In this document: piece after piece, positions 61,552 to 64,000 of the stretch
How the letters are laid out: each line of letters opens with the position of its first letter
How positions within the stretch are numbered: the first letter of the stretch is position 1
Assembly: GCA_964007475.1 (NCBI GenBank)
Contig: OZ023274.1
Span: 26,007,090-26,071,089, forward strand
Length of the DNA: 64,000 nt
Direction: 5' to 3'
DNA from: Hybos culiciformis
Lineage: Eukaryota > Arthropoda > Insecta > Diptera > Hybotidae
Made by a program: the position numbers and the translations under genes
The notes under the pieces: generated by a model
Database searches by the model: none
The model's input: only the letters and a program-made list of their open reading frames with translations
Told to the model about the DNA's origin: nothing

Positions 61552-64000
61552 TATGAATATAATGCGGGCGGTCGTCTATGACTACGGTTTATTAATGTGA
61601 CTACAATTTAAAAAAAATGAAAATGGATACGAAACAAAGAAAAAGATTTTTCTGATTTTATTTACAACAAATCATTTAAAAAAAATTAATTTTAATTGAA
61701 GAGTTTATTATTTTTATTAATTCATTTTAAATTTACCACAAGAAATAAATTATACATATGTACATATTACATATTATTCTGCCTTTTTTTTGTAATTTTT
61801 AATTTTTTATTTAATTTTTTGTTTCAGTTTTGTTATTTACATATCAAATATTTCTATAAATTTACCCTATATAGAAATCTGCAAAAAATTTAACTTTGAT
61901 ATTGAAAATTTCGTTTGACAACATTAATAACCATTATTCACAAAATTAATATTCGCGCCAAATTTTCTTTATTTTTAAGACCAAAAATGCATGACTTGAA
62001 TTTTTATATAGGATTAAAAGATTTTTTGACATTAAAATGCAAAAAATAAAAAATTGTGACAAAAATTTTTAATGTACATAAAATTAAATATATTATTTAC
62101 TCAGTAGACCATTCTACATTTACAAAAAAAAACATTGATTCATAATTCAAGCAGTTAACAACAACTGTAGAAAAATTTTCTAATTCAAAGTTATATGTGC
62201 ACTAATTAGTAATGCAAAAAGGAGCTTATTTCTAAAGCTTCTGATTAGCCAATTTTATGAAAAAGCTTAAACGATTGAATTTTCAAACAATTTTTGTAAA
62301 CTCTGCTATAATTTTCAATAAATTCTGATAAGCAAAAAAAAAAAATTAACATTGATTTCTCCTAATTACCGCATTAATATTTTCAGACTTCAGATTTTTA
62401 CTTAGATACATACATACATCTCAAATTTTCATTCAAATAATCCGTCCGCTGGAGTTAGAATAAAGAGCTATTTTAGTTATAGCTCCATCCAAATACACAT
62501 TTTTATTTAATCTTTTAAATTGAAATAAGATAATAAGCCAAGGTTATAAATTAAAATTTAAAATTTTGTTTAAAAAATATATGCCTAATAAATTTAATAA
62601 TTAAATAAAAAAATATTTCGTATTAAAAAAGTAATAGAAAAATAAATAAAAAAAAATGAAATGGTATGATAAAAAAAAAATCCTCAAAACAAAAATCTAT
62701 TTACCCAAAATATTAAAAATAGAATATAATAATTTTTATTATTTTTTTTTTTTTTTGATAATAATATTAATAATTGATCAAAATATTTACAAACAAAAAT
62801 ATTAGAGACGAAATTATATTTCAAGTTCAAGGTAATTCAAAATAAAAAAAACAGAAATTATTCATTTTAAAATCATTAAAAATACAAAAAAGGATTTTGT
62901 TATGAAACAGTATTACTGCTAGACAAAGTTGTTAAAAAATTTTTTGCTTTTTTTTTTTTGCTAAAAACAAACAGATAAGAAACTTATTCGTAAATATACG
63001 TAAAAAATTTGTTATCTTTTTGACTTTAACAAAAATTATAAATTGTTTCTGCAAGAGATTAAAAAAAACATACCAATCAATGTGATCAATTTTAAACTAT
63101 ATACCAAATAAAGATTACAAGATTAATGTATAAAATAATAATTTTCTAAGTTATTTTAGATATTTTGACAATTTTTGCTTATTTTAATGTAGACGCGCTC
63201 TGGAAAGATATTTTTACGCGGTCCTGAAAGATATTTTTGAACGGACATTATATTCATTAAATTCATAAGTTCATTAAAATTACACATTTATGAATAATAT
63301 ACTCTTCACGACATAATTTAAGTAGCATAATTTAAGACTGACTGACTACATAGAAGCCAGACTAAAAATTTACTTTTAATATCAGGCATTAATATTATAA
63401 AAAGAAATCCGTCTGAAATGGGTAAGAAATATTTTAAAAAATTAATAACATTTTATTAAAATATAATAATAATTATTTTATATTTTTCATTCACCGGCAT
63501 AAAAAAAAAAAAAAAAAAATGAAAAGTTATGTCTAGCAGCGATAGGTATTAAAATAAATAAATATAAGTACTTATGTATATAACAACGATTGTATTGTGA
63601 CGATGTTATGTATAGGGACCGGTTTTAATTGCATGCAATAAAATGAACCTATGTGGTGTGTATAAATATTAATGATTTTTTAAGTTAAATCAACATTCCG
63701 CCGTTAATAAAGTAATATTCATAGGTACGTACCTACTTGTAATTTTTTATTTTTTATTTAATTTTTTTTTTTTTTTTTAAATCAAGTTTTTCATTTTGAT
63801 TAATATTTGTTAACTTATAAGGTTTTTTCTGTTTTTAATAAAAATAAAAAAAAAAAAAATTGTAAATTTAAAAATATTTTTTTATAAGATATTATAAAGA
63901 ATAAATTTTACCTGTCAAGTAATTTTATTTATTTTTTTTTTTTTATTTTTTTTTCATCCTCAGTAAAAAAAAAAAGAAACAAAAATTGTAAGTAAATAAA
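61552..64000. other. Gene-free AT-rich spacer, copy B
   Basis: Counterpart of about 20807-23252, with only SNPs and A/T-run length changes. The short frame at 61696-61893 is Phe/Leu/Tyr-rich and has no uninterrupted counterpart in copy A, so it is rejected as a gene. Confidence 0.6.

Larger units (their letters stand above)
40139..64000. repeat. Large direct duplication, copy B
   Basis: Second member of the pair with 1-23252, in the same orientation, and still matching when the window ends. It differs from copy A by a 600-bp hAT-type MITE (60399-60998), a 22-nt segment made of two 11-nt repeats where copy A has one (about 51370-51391), loss of about 20 bp near 59697, a shortened tandem repeat near 58840, and many 1-2 bp poly(A)/poly(T) differences. 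Unlike copy A, it has its full Tonsl gene in the window, because sequence upstream of 40139 is included. Confidence 0.97.

Overview
The window is eukaryotic nuclear DNA, very A+T-rich (roughly four-fifths by eye). It has spliced genes with short introns (58-297 bp), long gene-free spacers full of poly(A)/poly(T) runs, and many small inverted-repeat transposons. The two recognisable genes, the glycogen-targeting subunit especially, read as insect. I cannot fix the order. An exact 200-N gap (31398-31597) shows this is scaffolded assembly sequence, not one contiguous read-through.

The dominant structure is a large direct duplication. Copy A (1 to about 23252) and copy B (40139 to 64000) are collinear and nearly identical, with an offset of 40133-40155 bp over most of the length and about 40744 bp at the end. 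Both are cut by the window edges. Each copy holds the same convergent gene pair: Tonsl (Tonsoku-like, + strand) and a PPP1R3/Gbs-type glycogen-targeting subunit of protein phosphatase 1 (- strand). In copy B Tonsl is complete (8 coding exons, 36531-41727, predicted 1385 aa). In copy A only its last 1.6 kb is inside the window. PPP1R3 is complete in both (2 coding exons, 607 aa): 4985-6996 and 45120-47132. Coding differences are tiny (one amino-acid change seen in each gene), while spacers differ by SNPs, homopolymer indels and a few larger indels. The likeliest reading is two haplotypes of one locus joined in tandem across the N gap. A real recent segmental duplication remains possible.

The rest is spacer plus transposons. 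Copy A and copy B share a 0.92-kb element with inverted termini (15486-16405; 55641-56559) and a 0.7-kb hAT-type element with an 8-bp target duplication (20100-20798; 60220-61543). In copy B the latter carries a further 600-bp hAT-type MITE (60399-60998), whose empty site is intact in copy A. The single-copy middle (23253-40138) is AT-rich to 27.4 kb, then becomes a transposon-dense stretch running almost to the Tonsl promoter: a degenerate element at 27396-28205, a 170-bp MITE with a 9-bp target duplication (28461-28630), a cluster of related MITEs (32025-32943), an 863-bp element built from palindromic GTTACGG/CCGTAAC motifs with a 9-bp target duplication (34363-35225), and a GC-rich foldback element (35365-36225). 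One short minus-strand reading frame at 33320-33430 encodes 11 cysteines in 36 codons behind a possible splice acceptor. It is the only candidate for an unrecognised gene.

The two genes do not form a pathway. Tonsl acts in replication-fork repair with histone H4; PPP1R3 directs PP1 to glycogen. Their pairing is only tail-to-tail neighbourhood. I found no CRISPR array, operon, rRNA or confident tRNA.
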